Source: Caldicellulosiruptor kronotskyensis 2002
GTDB lineage: Bacteria; Bacillota; Thermoanaerobacteria; Caldicellulosiruptorales; Caldicellulosiruptoraceae
Length of the DNA stretch: 64,000 bases
Direction: 5' to 3'
Assembly (NCBI RefSeq): GCF_000166775.1
Contig: NC_014720.1
Coordinates: 2,574,001 to 2,638,000 of the forward strand
Under the pieces are notes generated by a model that made no database searches, had not been told where the DNA came from, and saw only the letters and a list, made by a program, of their open reading frames with translations. The position numbers and the translations under genes were made by a program. This document shows, in pieces, positions 1 to 8,868 of the stretch (position 1 is the stretch's first letter; every line of letters begins with the position of its first letter).

Positions 1-100
1 GTTCTGGTTTTGTAACAATATTTGCAATCAAAAGCACAACAAGAGCAATCAGCATCAAAGTTTTGTCAAGCCAAAAGAAATTATACCTTCTTTTACTCAC
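1..100 (-). CDS. N-terminus of an unidentified membrane protein (partial)
   Basis: A reading frame on the minus strand begins at a GTG at 100-98 and runs out of the window at base 1. It overlaps the last bases of spoIIE, which suggests translational coupling. The visible 33 residues are a short basic and aromatic start (VSKRRYNFFWLDK) followed by one strongly hydrophobic stretch (LMLIALVVLLIANIV), so it is probably anchored in the membrane by its N-terminus. The family cannot be named from this fragment. The GTG start is inferred from the GAGG-containing sequence just upstream and from the overlap. Confidence 0.5.
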   Translation of the reverse strand, partial: MSKRRYNFFWLDKTLMLIALVVLLIANIVTKPE

Positions 101-2387
101 CTCTTTTTTCAAGTCCACCTCCAACTTTCAAGACAATTATGGTTACATCATCTTTTATCAAAAACGAATTAGAAATTGCCCACTCAAAAATCTGTTTGGC
201 ACTGCTCTGGGTTGAGACAAACTGGTTTTTGGCAATGAACTCTTTCAAAATCCTATCACCATCCTCACCCAAGAGCTCAAAAAGCCCGTCAGAGAACATA
301 AATATCATATCACCCTTTTGAAGCTTACAGGTTGAAAAGTCAAACTGGTTTTCAGCTTCTATTCCAACCGGAAGAGAGTTTGACTCAACCGTCAAAACCT
401 CACTTCCTCTTTTGATAAAGGTTGGCATTGCCCCAGCTTTTAAAAACTCACACGTAAGAGTAAACCTGTCTATACACACAATGTCAACAGATGCGAATTC
501 TTCAGCGTTTTTTATACTAAGAAGTGAGTTTATAAACCTGATTGCGATTTTTCTGTCAAACCCAAGTGATGAGAATTTTTTGAGAGCATCTATAACAATA
601 AAGCTGTTTTCTGAAGCAGTTTTACCTGTACCCATACCGTCTGATATGCAGGCTAAAAATTTTCCGTTTTTGAGCTGCAAAAAGCACACCCTGTCACCGT
701 TTATGTTTTCTTTGCTCTTTGAATATATAGAATAATCTATATGCACGTTTGGTTTTTTGATAATGGAAACTATATATCCCCCTGAGATTTTTGGCACCTC
801 TGATATAATTTCTACACTGCAACCTACAACTCCTTTCACAATCTCTTCTATCTCTGCTTTCTTTGGTGCTTTGAAACCGTCTTTTAGATCTATATCTATT
901 TGAAAATAATTATCATATGAAACATATTCAACTTTTTCAACCTCATACCCAAACCGCGCAAGTTCAAGTTCAATCTCTCTTGATGTTCCCATGTCTTTTT
1001 TTGCTTCATTTTCAGCCATCCTTGCAGCATCAATTACAATATCTTTTAAAATTTCTATATGTGTTTTGAACATGTTTTCTTTGGAACTTGATCCCTCTTG
1101 AACAAGCTTTGAATATTTCAAAGATTCCAAAAAACCATTTATAATTATTTCAAACTCTTTTGCTTTTTCACACAAAAATCTAAATTCTTTTAAATCTTCT
1201 TGAGAAAGCTTCCCCTTCTTCAATATTATATTTTTTATCTCGTTCAAACTATGATTTGTCCTATGATAATCTATATTCCAGCACACATTTGAATTTCCGC
1301 AATCTAAACAAAGTTTTTGACACGCACTTTGAACAATATTCTTTGCTTCATCCTTGCAAATCAAAACTGCTGGTTTGTTGCAAACATTCTGTTGTATATT
1401 TTCAATTATAGATGCAACTCCAAAAATCTTTTCTTTTATCATTCTCTGTACCTCCCTCTCATCAGTATTTTGTAGCTTTACAATTTTTTCTAATGGAAAC
1501 AGACAGAAAAGTACAGCTGCTACCAAAATTTCACGAATTCTTATTGTTGGATTTGACGATATGTAAAACATGGATATAATATACCCACAAAATCCACCAA
1601 GAGAAACTCCGATTTTCCCAAACCCTTTAAAAAGCCCTGCAATGAGGCTTGAGAATGCAAATGCACACGAAATCTCTAAACTTGCTGCTTCATTAATACT
1701 CTCTAAAAGTCCAACAACAAATCCCATTGCAGTTGCTATTGTCATTCCATAGAAAAGCGATATCGAATAAATTAGAATGAAAAATAGCACATATCTTACA
1801 GCAAGCACTGAATCAAAGCCATTTGAAAGCCCCAAAAAACTCAAACTCAGAACTACAACCACATTTACTGTCTGGTCAGTCGAATATACTTTTTTAGAAA
1901 AAACCGCATCAAAAAACCTCTCAAACAAAATCACTGCCCAAAAACACCCAACCATCTCAAGTACAAGATACAAAAACTCTATTGGTGCTTTGGAAAACAG
2001 AAAAATAGAAATGCTACCACTGCTTCCTACACTCAAAGCGCAGAGCAGCGCCTTTGAATAAAGGTTTAGGTCAAAAAAATGGTTGATTGTAGTTATCAAA
2101 AGAATGGAAAGCACATATTTTAATATTGAGCTTTTATCTGAGCACGAAATTATACCGAAGATAGAAAAAAGCGAGGCTAAATAGTACATGTAATCCCTTT
2201 TTTTGAAACTTGCAACATACGCAGATGAAAAAAAGCTTCTTGAAAACAGGCTGCATCTTCCAAGCAAAAAGGCTAAAATCAGAATAAACAACTCCTGTGC
2301 ACTAAAAACCAAAAATCGGTCTGATATAGTATTCTTTGGTCTTTCTGTCTGCTGTCTTTTAAACTGCAGAACCTCAAGTCTTTCCAA
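93..2387 (-). CDS. spoIIE: Stage II sporulation protein E, membrane PP2C-type phosphatase
   Basis: SpoIIE dephosphorylates the anti-anti-sigma factor SpoIIAA and so activates sigma-F in the forespore; it also sits at the polar septum. The N-terminal ~300 residues contain about ten hydrophobic segments. A central linker carries a cysteine-containing patch (CQKLCLDCGNSNVC). The last ~220 residues are a PP2C-like phosphatase with the acidic metal motifs SDGMGTGKTA and FSDGLFE. At 764 residues it is close to the Bacillus protein (about 830). The start is a TTG with AAAGGAG about 11 bases upstream; the nearby ATG ATG is in another frame. It marks the organism as a spore former or a recent descendant of one. 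A 0A-box-like site lies about 125 bases upstream. Confidence 0.95.
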   Translation of the reverse strand: MERLEVLQFKRQQTERPKNTISDRFLVFSAQELFILILAFLLGRCSLFSRSFFSSAYVASFKKRDYMYYLASLFSIFGIISCSDKSSILKYVLSILLITTINHFFDLNLYSKALLCALSVGSSGSISIFLFSKAPIEFLYLVLEMVGCFWAVILFERFFDAVFSKKVYSTDQTVNVVVVLSLSFLGLSNGFDSVLAVRYVLFFILIYSISLFYGMTIATAMGFVVGLLESINEAASLEISCAFAFSSLIAGLFKGFGKIGVSLGGFCGYIISMFYISSNPTIRIREILVAAVLFCLFPLEKIVKLQNTDEREVQRMIKEKIFGVASIIENIQQNVCNKPAVLICKDEAKNIVQSACQKLCLDCGNSNVCWNIDYHRTNHSLNEIKNIILKKGKLSQEDLKEFRFLCEKAKEFEIIINGFLESLKYSKLVQEGSSSKENMFKTHIEILKDIVIDAARMAENEAKKDMGTSREIELELARFGYEVEKVEYVSYDNYFQIDIDLKDGFKAPKKAEIEEIVKGVVGCSVEIISEVPKISGGYIVSIIKKPNVHIDYSIYSKSKENINGDRVCFLQLKNGKFLACISDGMGTGKTASENSFIVIDALKKFSSLGFDRKIAIRFINSLLSIKNAEEFASVDIVCIDRFTLTCEFLKAGAMPTFIKRGSEVLTVESNSLPVGIEAENQFDFSTCKLQKGDMIFMFSDGLFELLGEDGDRILKEFIAKNQFVSTQSSAKQIFEWAISNSFLIKDDVTIIVLKVGGGLEKRGE

Positions 2388-2511
2388 GGTAGCATCATCT
2401 CCTTTTGTATAATTTTTTAAAATCTTTTGTAAACCAATTACCTGTACAATTTATTCTACTTGTCCACTTGAGCATTTTTTGTTGTAAATGGTAAGATACC
2501 TAAAAAATTTT

Positions 2512-2521
2512 TTACGACAAA
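2512..2521 (-). promoter_or_regulatory. Candidate Spo0A (0A) box upstream of spoIIE
   Basis: On the minus strand these bases read TTTGTCGTAA, one mismatch from the Bacillus 0A-box consensus TTTGTCGAAA. The site lies 125-134 bases before the spoIIE start. In Bacillus subtilis spoIIE is activated by phosphorylated Spo0A. The site overlaps the U-rich tail of the pspA terminator, so chance similarity in AT-rich DNA is possible. I could not define a convincing -35/-10 pair between it and the gene. Confidence 0.4.
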
Positions 2522-2531
2522 AAATAAAAAA

Positions 2532-2565
2532 GGGTGCAAAAAGGTCCAAAATCCTTTTTGCACCC
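2532..2565 (-). terminator. Intrinsic terminator after pspA
   Basis: A perfect 13-bp inverted repeat (GGGTGCAAAAAGG / CCTTTTTGCACCC, 8-base loop) is followed on the minus strand by TTTTTTATTTTTT. It lies 38 bases past the pspA stop and closes the long minus-strand run that starts at murA. Confidence 0.9.
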
Positions 2566-2603
2566 AATATAAAAAGGTTGCTTGCACGAAAAATCTATTC
2601 TTT

Positions 2604-3272
2604 TTACTTACCCATTTTCTCTTTTAGTTTTTGAAGCTCATCCAAAATGTCTTCATCACTATATTCGAGTTCTTTAAATCTGTCTTCAAGTGTTTTTGAA
2701 GCATTTAAAAGCTCTTCATGTGCCTGAGCTCTTGCCTCTTTCTGTTCAATCTTCTGCGCAAACTTTTCAAACGACTCAAACGCAGATGCGTCTGTTAACT
2801 TGCTCATTGTCTGTGTGATTGTAACCTGAGCGTCAGCCCTTTTTGACTTGGCAATGAGCAGGTCTCTTCTTCTCTTTGCCTCTTCAATCTTGTCTTCCAG
2901 CATCTTAAGCCCACTTTTTAGCTTTTCAACAGCCTCGTGCTGTGCCTCATATTGTTTTTGATATTCATTAGCAAGTCTTTCGAATTCTCTTTTACGTTTG
3001 AGCGCTTCTACCGCAAGTTCATCCTCGCCTTTTGATATGGCAAGCTCAGCCTTTTTCTGCCACTCTTCAGCAGCCTTTTTGTTTTCTTCAACCTTCTTTT
3101 GCAAAATCTTTTCATCTGCAAGAGCGTTTGTAACCTCAGCCCTTGCTTTTTGCAGCTGGTCTTCCATGTCTTCAATCAGCTGATTGAGCATCTTTTCAGG
3201 GTCGGCTGCTTTTTCAATAAGGTCGTTTATGTTCGCCTTGAGAAGCTGGACAATCTTTTGAAATACCCCCAT
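2604..3272 (-). CDS. pspA: PspA/IM30 family membrane-stress protein
   Basis: The 222-residue product is almost entirely alpha-helical coiled coil with the family's N-terminal amphipathic segment (MGVFQKIVQLLKANINDLIEKAADPEKMLNQLI). That segment is highly characteristic of PspA/LiaH/Vipp1 proteins, which polymerise on damaged membranes. Length matches the family. The ATG has GGGAGG 11 bases upstream. It is the last gene of the minus-strand run, 38 bases after a gene for an anchored coiled-coil protein, which may be its membrane partner. No PspF or Lia-type regulator is nearby. Confidence 0.9.
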   Translation of the reverse strand: MGVFQKIVQLLKANINDLIEKAADPEKMLNQLIEDMEDQLQKARAEVTNALADEKILQKKVEENKKAAEEWQKKAELAISKGEDELAVEALKRKREFERLANEYQKQYEAQHEAVEKLKSGLKMLEDKIEEAKRRRDLLIAKSKRADAQVTITQTMSKLTDASAFESFEKFAQKIEQKEARAQAHEELLNASKTLEDRFKELEYSDEDILDELQKLKEKMGK

Positions 3273-3310
3273 AGCAATAAAACCTCCCGAAAATGTAATA
3301 TTTTTTTTTA

Positions 3311-4645
3311 TTACCCAAAAAACTCATCAAAAAGGTCTTTTATGACCTTTTTAATTGTATCGCTTGAACCAGTTGAAAATGAAGTCGACTTTAAAAGCGC
3401 ATCTGAGATATCGTTCTGGTATTCTATATAGCGTTTTTTGAACTCGTCAAAGTTACATTCATATAAAAGCTCTTTCAAGTTTTTATAATATGAGTCAAAA
3501 AGGTTAGATGATGAGCCTACTTTTAGCCTATTTTTTGCCTCTTTTAAAAATCTCTCGAAATTTTCAAGAAGCTTTTTGCACTCTGAAAACTCCCGTGTAA
3601 AGGTCAAAATGGCACTTTCTAACTCAGATATCTCTTTTTCTAACTTTTCATTATCAGCACAGCTTTCAAGCAAGTTTTTTACTCGTTCAATCTCAAGATC
3701 TATTTTATAGAATTTAAAGCCAACCTTGTCGTAAACTGACACAATTTTTTCAAACTTGTCGACAAGATCTTTTTTAGATCTCATCTTTTTTTGAAAATCC
3801 TGTGCTAATTCATTTTCAACCTGTATAAGTTCATCTAAAAAGTCTTCTGCTAGGACAATCTTTTCAGAGTCGCTTGACACCTGAAGTTTTAAAAGCAAAT
3901 CGTCAAACTTCTTTTGAAGCTGCAAAGCCAAAGAAGAAGACTTTGAAAGAATCAGCGGATACTTTTCTTCAAACCTCTTTGTTAAAAGCTGTATCATTGT
4001 ATTTATATATTCGTTTTTCTTGTCATCACCAAGGCTCTTAAAATATTCTATTTTCTCATCAATTCTTTTTATACCCTCAACCGCCTTTTTCAAATCATCA
4101 TCTGAAACTCTTTTTGCAAAAAGTTCATCTATCTTTTTCTTTAAAACCTCATTATTTTTAATCCCATCTACAGCTTTTTTTACCTTTTCAATGTACTCTA
4201 ATTCTTCTTGAAGTGTCTTTTCAGAATCTTTTAAAACCTTTTCCAGAAAATCTAAATCACTTTTGAGTATGTTGTAGATTGTCAAAAAGGTTTTAAACTC
4301 ACCATCTGAATAGCTCTTTTTTATTCCTTCATAATATTCTTTTAGGTTTTTGAAATTTATTGTAACCTCTTCAAACTTGTTCTCAAGGTTTTGTCCATCA
4401 TTAAGTAACCTTAAAAACTTTGCCTTATCATCTAAGTTCAAAATTCTGTTTGAAATTTCTTCAAAATACTCTTCCACCCTCTGCAAGTTTTTAAGCTTTC
4501 TCAACTTCTCAGCTTTTTTTCTCTTGATAGTAAAAGCTACCACAACCAGAACAATTATAAATAAAAACCCCAGCAAATACCTCAAAAGCTGTGCCCACAA
4601 CAATTTTGAAAAGTCTATGTCAATCTCGTAAAACTCACCCCACAT
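3311..4645 (-). CDS. Membrane-anchored coiled-coil protein, unknown function
   Basis: The 444-residue product has one N-terminal transmembrane helix (about residues 15-40, LLGFLFIIVLVVVAF) followed by a basic stop-transfer stretch (KRKKAEKLRK). About 380 lysine- and glutamate-rich residues with heptad-like coiled coil follow and should face the cytoplasm. The layout resembles EzrA-like division regulators, but I see no motif that proves this. It lies 38 bases upstream of pspA and is probably co-transcribed with it, so an envelope-stress or septum-associated role is inferred from context only. Confidence 0.7.
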   Translation of the reverse strand: MWGEFYEIDIDFSKLLWAQLLRYLLGFLFIIVLVVVAFTIKRKKAEKLRKLKNLQRVEEYFEEISNRILNLDDKAKFLRLLNDGQNLENKFEEVTINFKNLKEYYEGIKKSYSDGEFKTFLTIYNILKSDLDFLEKVLKDSEKTLQEELEYIEKVKKAVDGIKNNEVLKKKIDELFAKRVSDDDLKKAVEGIKRIDEKIEYFKSLGDDKKNEYINTMIQLLTKRFEEKYPLILSKSSSLALQLQKKFDDLLLKLQVSSDSEKIVLAEDFLDELIQVENELAQDFQKKMRSKKDLVDKFEKIVSVYDKVGFKFYKIDLEIERVKNLLESCADNEKLEKEISELESAILTFTREFSECKKLLENFERFLKEAKNRLKVGSSSNLFDSYYKNLKELLYECNFDEFKKRYIEYQNDISDALLKSTSFSTGSSDTIKKVIKDLFDEFFG

Positions 4646-4671
4646 ATTTTAAAGCCTCTCTTTTTTATTTT

Positions 4672-5229
4672 TTAGAAATTGAACACATTCTCTATGTCAA
4701 ATTCTAAGTTCTCAAATACAGCTGATTTTACAACCCCTTTTTGAGACAGTGCAGCATATTCTATATATACTCCATTATCTAAAACGAAAACCTGGACAGA
4801 TTTGTTACGCGGATTTACAATCCAGTACTCACAAACACCAAAGTAACTGTAAAGCTGCATCTTTTTTATATAGTCAACAGAAGCACTTGATGGTGAGAGC
4901 ACCTCAACAATCAGTTTTGGCACACCTTTGTATCCTTTTTCTGTGATGAATTTTTTATTGCAAATTACCACGATGTCCGGCTGGACAACGTGAATGTCTC
5001 CTGTCTTTTCATCTTCAAAAATCACATCAAACGGTGAGATTACAGGGATGCACTCTTTCCCCTCAAAATATCTCATAAATTCAAGGTTCAGCTTCGATAT
5101 TGTCATCTGGTGCTCAAACGAAGGCGACGCTAAAAGATAGATACTTCCATCTATAAACTCTGCTCTTTTTTCCTGCGAAATTTTTAAAAACTCCTCATAT
5201 GTTGCTCTTTTCTTTTCAGGAATCATCAC
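4672..5229 (-). CDS. Uma2 family (DUF820) putative endonuclease
   Basis: The 185-residue product has the Uma2/DUF820 pattern: an N-terminal TYEEFLKI segment, a central VVQPDIVVICN strand, PKLIVEVLSPSSAS and YSYFGVCEYWIVNPRNKSV. The PD and EV...K residues match the PD-(D/E)XK nuclease core predicted for this family, which is common in cyanobacteria and thermophilic Firmicutes and has no settled role. The start may be the GTG at 5229 or the ATG three bases later. It lies between the SDR gene and the coiled-coil gene with gaps of about 26 bases, so co-transcription is likely. Confidence 0.85.
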   Translation of the reverse strand: MMIPEKKRATYEEFLKISQEKRAEFIDGSIYLLASPSFEHQMTISKLNLEFMRYFEGKECIPVISPFDVIFEDEKTGDIHVVQPDIVVICNKKFITEKGYKGVPKLIVEVLSPSSASVDYIKKMQLYSYFGVCEYWIVNPRNKSVQVFVLDNGVYIEYAALSQKGVVKSAVFENLEFDIENVFNF

Positions 5230-5254
5230 TGTTTACCTACCTTTTTAATATTTT

Positions 5255-6049
5255 TTACTCCTCATAAATCATCTTAACTGTCATACCACCGTCAACAATT
5301 AGATTTGTGCCTGTGATAAATGAGCTTTTCTCAGATGACAAAAACAAAATGGCGTTTGCAATGTCTTCGGGCATACCCACCCTTCCTGCCGGATGTTGAA
5401 GATGGTCAATTTCTCGAAGCTGTGGTTCTTTTCGGTATTTTCTTTTTTTGTACCTTGAAGTTTCAATCCACCCCGGACTTATGGCATTTACCCTAATTTT
5501 CTTTGAAGATAGCGACAGAGCTAAAGAGTGTGTAAGTGCAAGTATACCACCTTTTGACGCTGAATACGGTTCTGTGTTTGGCTCTGACATCAAAGCTCTT
5601 GTTGATGCTATGTTGACAATAGATGCGCCCTCTTTTAAGTACGGCAGGAGAAATTTTACCATCAAGTATGGTGCTCTCAAGTTAACATTTATCACTTCAT
5701 CCCACTCATCAACACTTCTTTCTTCAATCCACTTTGTTGAAGATATAGCTGCATTGTTGACAAGAACGTCTATTTTCCCAGCTTTTTCACCAATCTTATG
5801 GCAGACAAGCTCAATCTCTTTTGCGCTTGCTAAGTCACACTCAAAAAAGGTTATTCTATCTTTGAACTTATTAAAAAAGTCGAAAGTAGCATCTTCAATT
5901 GCTTCTCTGTCATTGTCAATGGCAAAAACGGTTGCACCATTTTCAAGAAAAGAGATTGCTGTGACAAGACCAATTCCCTGGGCAGCACCAGTTATAACCA
6001 CATTTTTGCCTTCAAACTCAGGCATGATGAAAAAAGAATTGTTTTGCAT
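5255..6049 (-). CDS. Short-chain dehydrogenase/reductase (SDR)
   Basis: A classical SDR of 264 residues with the nucleotide-binding motif TGAAQGIG, the NNAA motif, a catalytic serine in NIAST, and YSASK carrying the catalytic tyrosine and lysine. The C-terminus has the usual SSFITGTNLIVDGGMT. It should be a cytosolic NAD(P)-dependent oxidoreductase; the substrate cannot be read from sequence. It begins 6 bases after folK, with AAGGA upstream of the ATG. The position beside folK and folP raises a role as a pteridine reductase, but the sequence does not show this. Confidence 0.9.
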   Translation of the reverse strand: MQNNSFFIMPEFEGKNVVITGAAQGIGLVTAISFLENGATVFAIDNDREAIEDATFDFFNKFKDRITFFECDLASAKEIELVCHKIGEKAGKIDVLVNNAAISSTKWIEERSVDEWDEVINVNLRAPYLMVKFLLPYLKEGASIVNIASTRALMSEPNTEPYSASKGGILALTHSLALSLSSKKIRVNAISPGWIETSRYKKRKYRKEPQLREIDHLQHPAGRVGMPEDIANAILFLSSEKSSFITGTNLIVDGGMTVKMIYEE

Positions 6050-6055
6050 TTCGTA

Positions 6056-6529
6056 TCATTCCTTTCTTGGAGATGTAAGCTGGGTGTAAAGTTCATACAC
6101 ACTTTTTTTCAGCACAGGATGTACAAAATCTTTTTCAATCTCGCAAAGAGGTTCAAGTACAAATAGTCTTTTGTGAAGTTCTGGATGGGGGATTTTAAGA
6201 TTTACTGTGTCTATAACACAGTCATCATAAAAAAGAATGTCAATATCGATGTTCCTTGGCCCCCATTTAAAAATCCTTTTTCTACCCATTTTATTTTCTA
6301 TCTCAAGTACAAACTCAAGAAGTTCAAACGGCAAAAGCATGGTTGTGCCTTTCAAAACACAGTTTAAAAACTTTGGCTGGTCAACAAATCCATAAGGCTG
6401 GGTTTCAATTATGCTTGAAATCTTTTCAACTATTATCTTTTCTTTTAAATGTTCAATTGCTTTTTGTATATTCTCATGTCTGTTACCAAGATTACTTCCA
6501 AGCCCTAAAAAAACAATATGTTTATCCAT
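6056..6529 (-). CDS. folK: 2-amino-4-hydroxy-6-hydroxymethyldihydropteridine diphosphokinase
   Basis: FolK transfers pyrophosphate from ATP to 6-hydroxymethyl-7,8-dihydropterin, the step before FolP in folate synthesis. The 157-residue protein has the family start GLGSNLGNR, the central QPKFLNCVLKG, and the signature RKRIFKWGPRNIDIDILFYDD. Length is typical. Its start lies 4 bases past the DUF3006 stop, and it is in one run with folP. I see no folB or folE in the window. Confidence 0.96.
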   Translation of the reverse strand: MDKHIVFLGLGSNLGNRHENIQKAIEHLKEKIIVEKISSIIETQPYGFVDQPKFLNCVLKGTTMLLPFELLEFVLEIENKMGRKRIFKWGPRNIDIDILFYDDCVIDTVNLKIPHPELHKRLFVLEPLCEIEKDFVHPVLKKSVYELYTQLTSPRKE

Positions 6530-6533
6530 TTTT

Positions 6534-6749
6534 TTACTTTCCGCCTTCCTCTCTTAAGCTCTCAAAAAGATTTTTAATTCTTTGTTCCCTCTCTTGAGTA
6601 CTCTGCACATCTATTGATATTACCAGAACATCACCCTCTTTTGCATCTTCTGGTACAATTTCTATGGGAACTGCTACCATTTTTCTACCCTCAAGCTCAA
6701 CTATTGCAAAGTTACCTTCAAACCTGTCGATGAGTACTTTTTTTACCAT
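6534..6749 (-). CDS. DUF3006 family small protein
   Basis: The 71-residue protein begins KKVLIDRFEGNFAIVELEGR and continues to VPIEIVPEDAKEGDVL, the pattern of DUF3006, a small beta-rich domain found in many Firmicutes. Function is unknown. It sits between folP (26-base gap) and folK (4-base gap) in the folate/biotin run. The charged C-terminal third (QEREQRIKNLFESLREE) is probably helical. Confidence 0.85.
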   Translation of the reverse strand: MVKKVLIDRFEGNFAIVELEGRKMVAVPIEIVPEDAKEGDVLVISIDVQSTQEREQRIKNLFESLREEGGK

Positions 6750-6775
6750 AAAGTGTACACCTCTTTTTTAAAAGT

Positions 6776-7906
6776 TTAAACTCCATCGAAGATAGCCTGT
6801 GTCATCAAGATGGCTCTTTTGTTTTCTTTTACATCATGCACCCTTACAAATTCAATCTTTTTCTGAGCACATATTACAGAGATTGCCAAAGTTCCTTCAA
6901 GCCTTTCCTCAGGGGGAAGATTACTCAGCACATGGCCAATCACCGATTTTCTTGATGCCCCAATCAAAATGGGTCTTCCTAAAACCCTGAACTCTTCACA
7001 CCTTCGCAGTATCTCCAAGTTATCCTCTGGTCTTTTCCCAAAGCCAATGCCAGGGTCTAAGATGATGTTTTCAAGTTTTACACCGGCTTTCAGAGCCTGT
7101 TCAATCCTCAGTTCAAAAAACTGCAAAATCTCTTCTATAACATCTTCATAGTAAGGGTTTTTTTGCATATCCTTAGGCGTACCCTTGATGTGCATGATTA
7201 TGATAGGAACATTGTAGTGCGCTGCCACGTAAAACATGTCTTTGTCAAACGTTCCGCCACTGATATCATTTATAATGTCAGCACCGGCCTCTATTGCTTT
7301 TTGAGCTACTCTGCTTTTATATGTATCAATTGAAATTGGGATACTTTTATCCATATCTCTTATCGCTTCAATTGCAGGAATTACTCTTTTTAGCTCTTCC
7401 TCTTCCTCAACTGGTTCTGAAAAAGGTCTTGTGGACTCACCGCCAATGTCCAGAACATCTGCACCATCTTGAATCATCTGGAGTGCTCTTTGGGTTACCT
7501 TTTCAACTTGAACTCTTGAGCCCTCATAAAACGAGTCTGGTGTGACATTTATAATCCCCATCACGTTTGTCTTCAAAAGGCTCAATTTTTTATCTTTTGC
7601 AAGCAAATACCTTTGTGAAATGGTAAAATCTGCATCAAAATTACACTCTATCCCTTCCTCTGTCAAAACGCATCTTGTCTTTTCAAAGTTGTAAAGTGAT
7701 GTTGTTGCAAAGCATATATTTTCGTTTGAAATTGTAAAATAACCAAGATTTGAAAGAAACTGAATAAATTCTGAAGGATTTTTTATGTTATCAAATCTCA
7801 AAATTATTGAGTTTGCCTTTTTTTCAAATTCCAAAATTTCTTTCTCATCAAAACCTTTTTGATACAAAATCTTCTTTATATTCGCATCTTTTGATATCAG
7901 TCTCAA
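6776..7906 (-). CDS. folP: Dihydropteroate synthase with N-terminal extension
   Basis: FolP joins p-aminobenzoate to hydroxymethyldihydropterin diphosphate. The catalytic TIM barrel begins near residue 113 with MGIINVTPDSFYEGSR, followed by DGADVLDIGGESTRP, ISIDTYKS, INDISGG, ILDPGIGFGK and LIGASRKS, all classical. The protein is 376 residues against about 280 for Escherichia coli FolP because of ~110 N-terminal residues of unknown role, a form common in Clostridia. The start is a TTG with AGGAGATGG nine bases upstream. It lies 17 bases after birA. Confidence 0.95.
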   Translation of the reverse strand: MRLISKDANIKKILYQKGFDEKEILEFEKKANSIILRFDNIKNPSEFIQFLSNLGYFTISNENICFATTSLYNFEKTRCVLTEEGIECNFDADFTISQRYLLAKDKKLSLLKTNVMGIINVTPDSFYEGSRVQVEKVTQRALQMIQDGADVLDIGGESTRPFSEPVEEEEELKRVIPAIEAIRDMDKSIPISIDTYKSRVAQKAIEAGADIINDISGGTFDKDMFYVAAHYNVPIIIMHIKGTPKDMQKNPYYEDVIEEILQFFELRIEQALKAGVKLENIILDPGIGFGKRPEDNLEILRRCEEFRVLGRPILIGASRKSVIGHVLSNLPPEERLEGTLAISVICAQKKIEFVRVHDVKENKRAILMTQAIFDGV

Positions 7907-7923
7907 GCTTTACCATCTCCTTT

Positions 7924-8868
7924 TTAAAACCTCATTAGTACCTCACCACTTGAAATTTCTATTATTTCTCCATCCTTTTCACATACAAGCTCCCCATTTT
8001 CGCCAATATCTCTGCAAAGCATCCTCTCACCATTTATCAAAATCTCTTTTCCAAAATTTAAACAAAAGCTTTTATATTCATCCCTGAAATATGAAAAACC
8101 ATAATTATCAAAGTTGGGAAGCTCTCTTTCAAATTCACTTAAAATGTCAATAATTAGCCTTGTCCTGTCAAAATCTTGCGATGTTTCAGTTTTCAAGGTT
8201 GTTGCGATGTCTTTTATATCCTCTGGAACGCTTTCTGCATTGACATTTATTCCTATACCTATTATAATACTGCCAAGACCTTCAACCTCACCTGACAGTT
8301 CTGACAAAATTCCACAAACCTTTTTGCCATTTAAGTATATGTCATTTGACCATTTTATAAAAGAGTTAACTCCATATTTTCTTAAAACCCTGTTTATAAT
8401 AAGTCCTGTGAAAAGTGTAAGCGGTACAATCTTTTCTAAATCAAACAAAATAAGTTTCAATAATATTGACATCTTTATACCCTTTTCAATGTCTACCCAC
8501 TTGCGTAAAAGTCTTCCTCTTCCTTGAGTTTGCCTCTCAGTATATACAACTGTTGCGTTTTCAAGATGTTGTTGGTTCTGTTTTACATATGTATTTGTTG
8601 AGTCTATTTCATCAAGGTATATAAACTCTTTAAAAAGGTTTGAGGATTGGATGTAGTCTTTTATTTCCCACACTCTTATTATATCCTTGTCAACAAGCTC
8701 ATATCCTTTTTTCCTTGCAGACTCTATTTTATAGCCCAAAGCTTTTAGCGACTTTATTCTCTTGTTTATTGCCATTCGGCTGATATTCAAAAAAGAGGCA
8801 AGCTCTTCACCAGAGATATACTCATTTTCATACAGCTTTCTCAATATGAAGATGTCCTTTTCATCCAT
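7924..8868 (-). CDS. birA: Biotin-protein ligase / biotin repressor (BirA)
   Basis: A group II biotin ligase. An N-terminal winged helix (EEL ASFLNISRMAINKRIKSLK type) should bind biotin operators. The catalytic domain carries QGRGRLLRKW for biotinyl-AMP formation, then KWSNDIYLNGKKVCGILSE, and there is a small C-terminal SH3-like domain. It attaches biotin to carboxyl-carrier proteins. I place the start at the ATG at 8868, overlapping the DUF1284 stop by 8 bases, with AAGGAC upstream; an in-frame upstream ATG at 8928 would lie wholly inside the DUF1284 gene. Length from this start is 314 residues, normal for the family. Confidence 0.93.
   Translation of the reverse strand: MDEKDIFILRKLYENEYISGEELASFLNISRMAINKRIKSLKALGYKIESARKKGYELVDKDIIRVWEIKDYIQSSNLFKEFIYLDEIDSTNTYVKQNQQHLENATVVYTERQTQGRGRLLRKWVDIEKGIKMSILLKLILFDLEKIVPLTLFTGLIINRVLRKYGVNSFIKWSNDIYLNGKKVCGILSELSGEVEGLGSIIIGIGINVNAESVPEDIKDIATTLKTETSQDFDRTRLIIDILSEFERELPNFDNYGFSYFRDEYKSFCLNFGKEILINGERMLCRDIGENGELVCEKDGEIIEISSGEVLMRF

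Noticed and set aside
2403-2420. TTTACA-16-TATACA as the spoIIE promoter
   Set aside because: Its -10 lies only three bases before the ribosome site, leaving almost no leader.
5448-6089. 213-codon plus-strand frame opposite the SDR gene
   Set aside because: It is an antisense shadow; the SDR on the other strand has all its motifs and a ribosome site.
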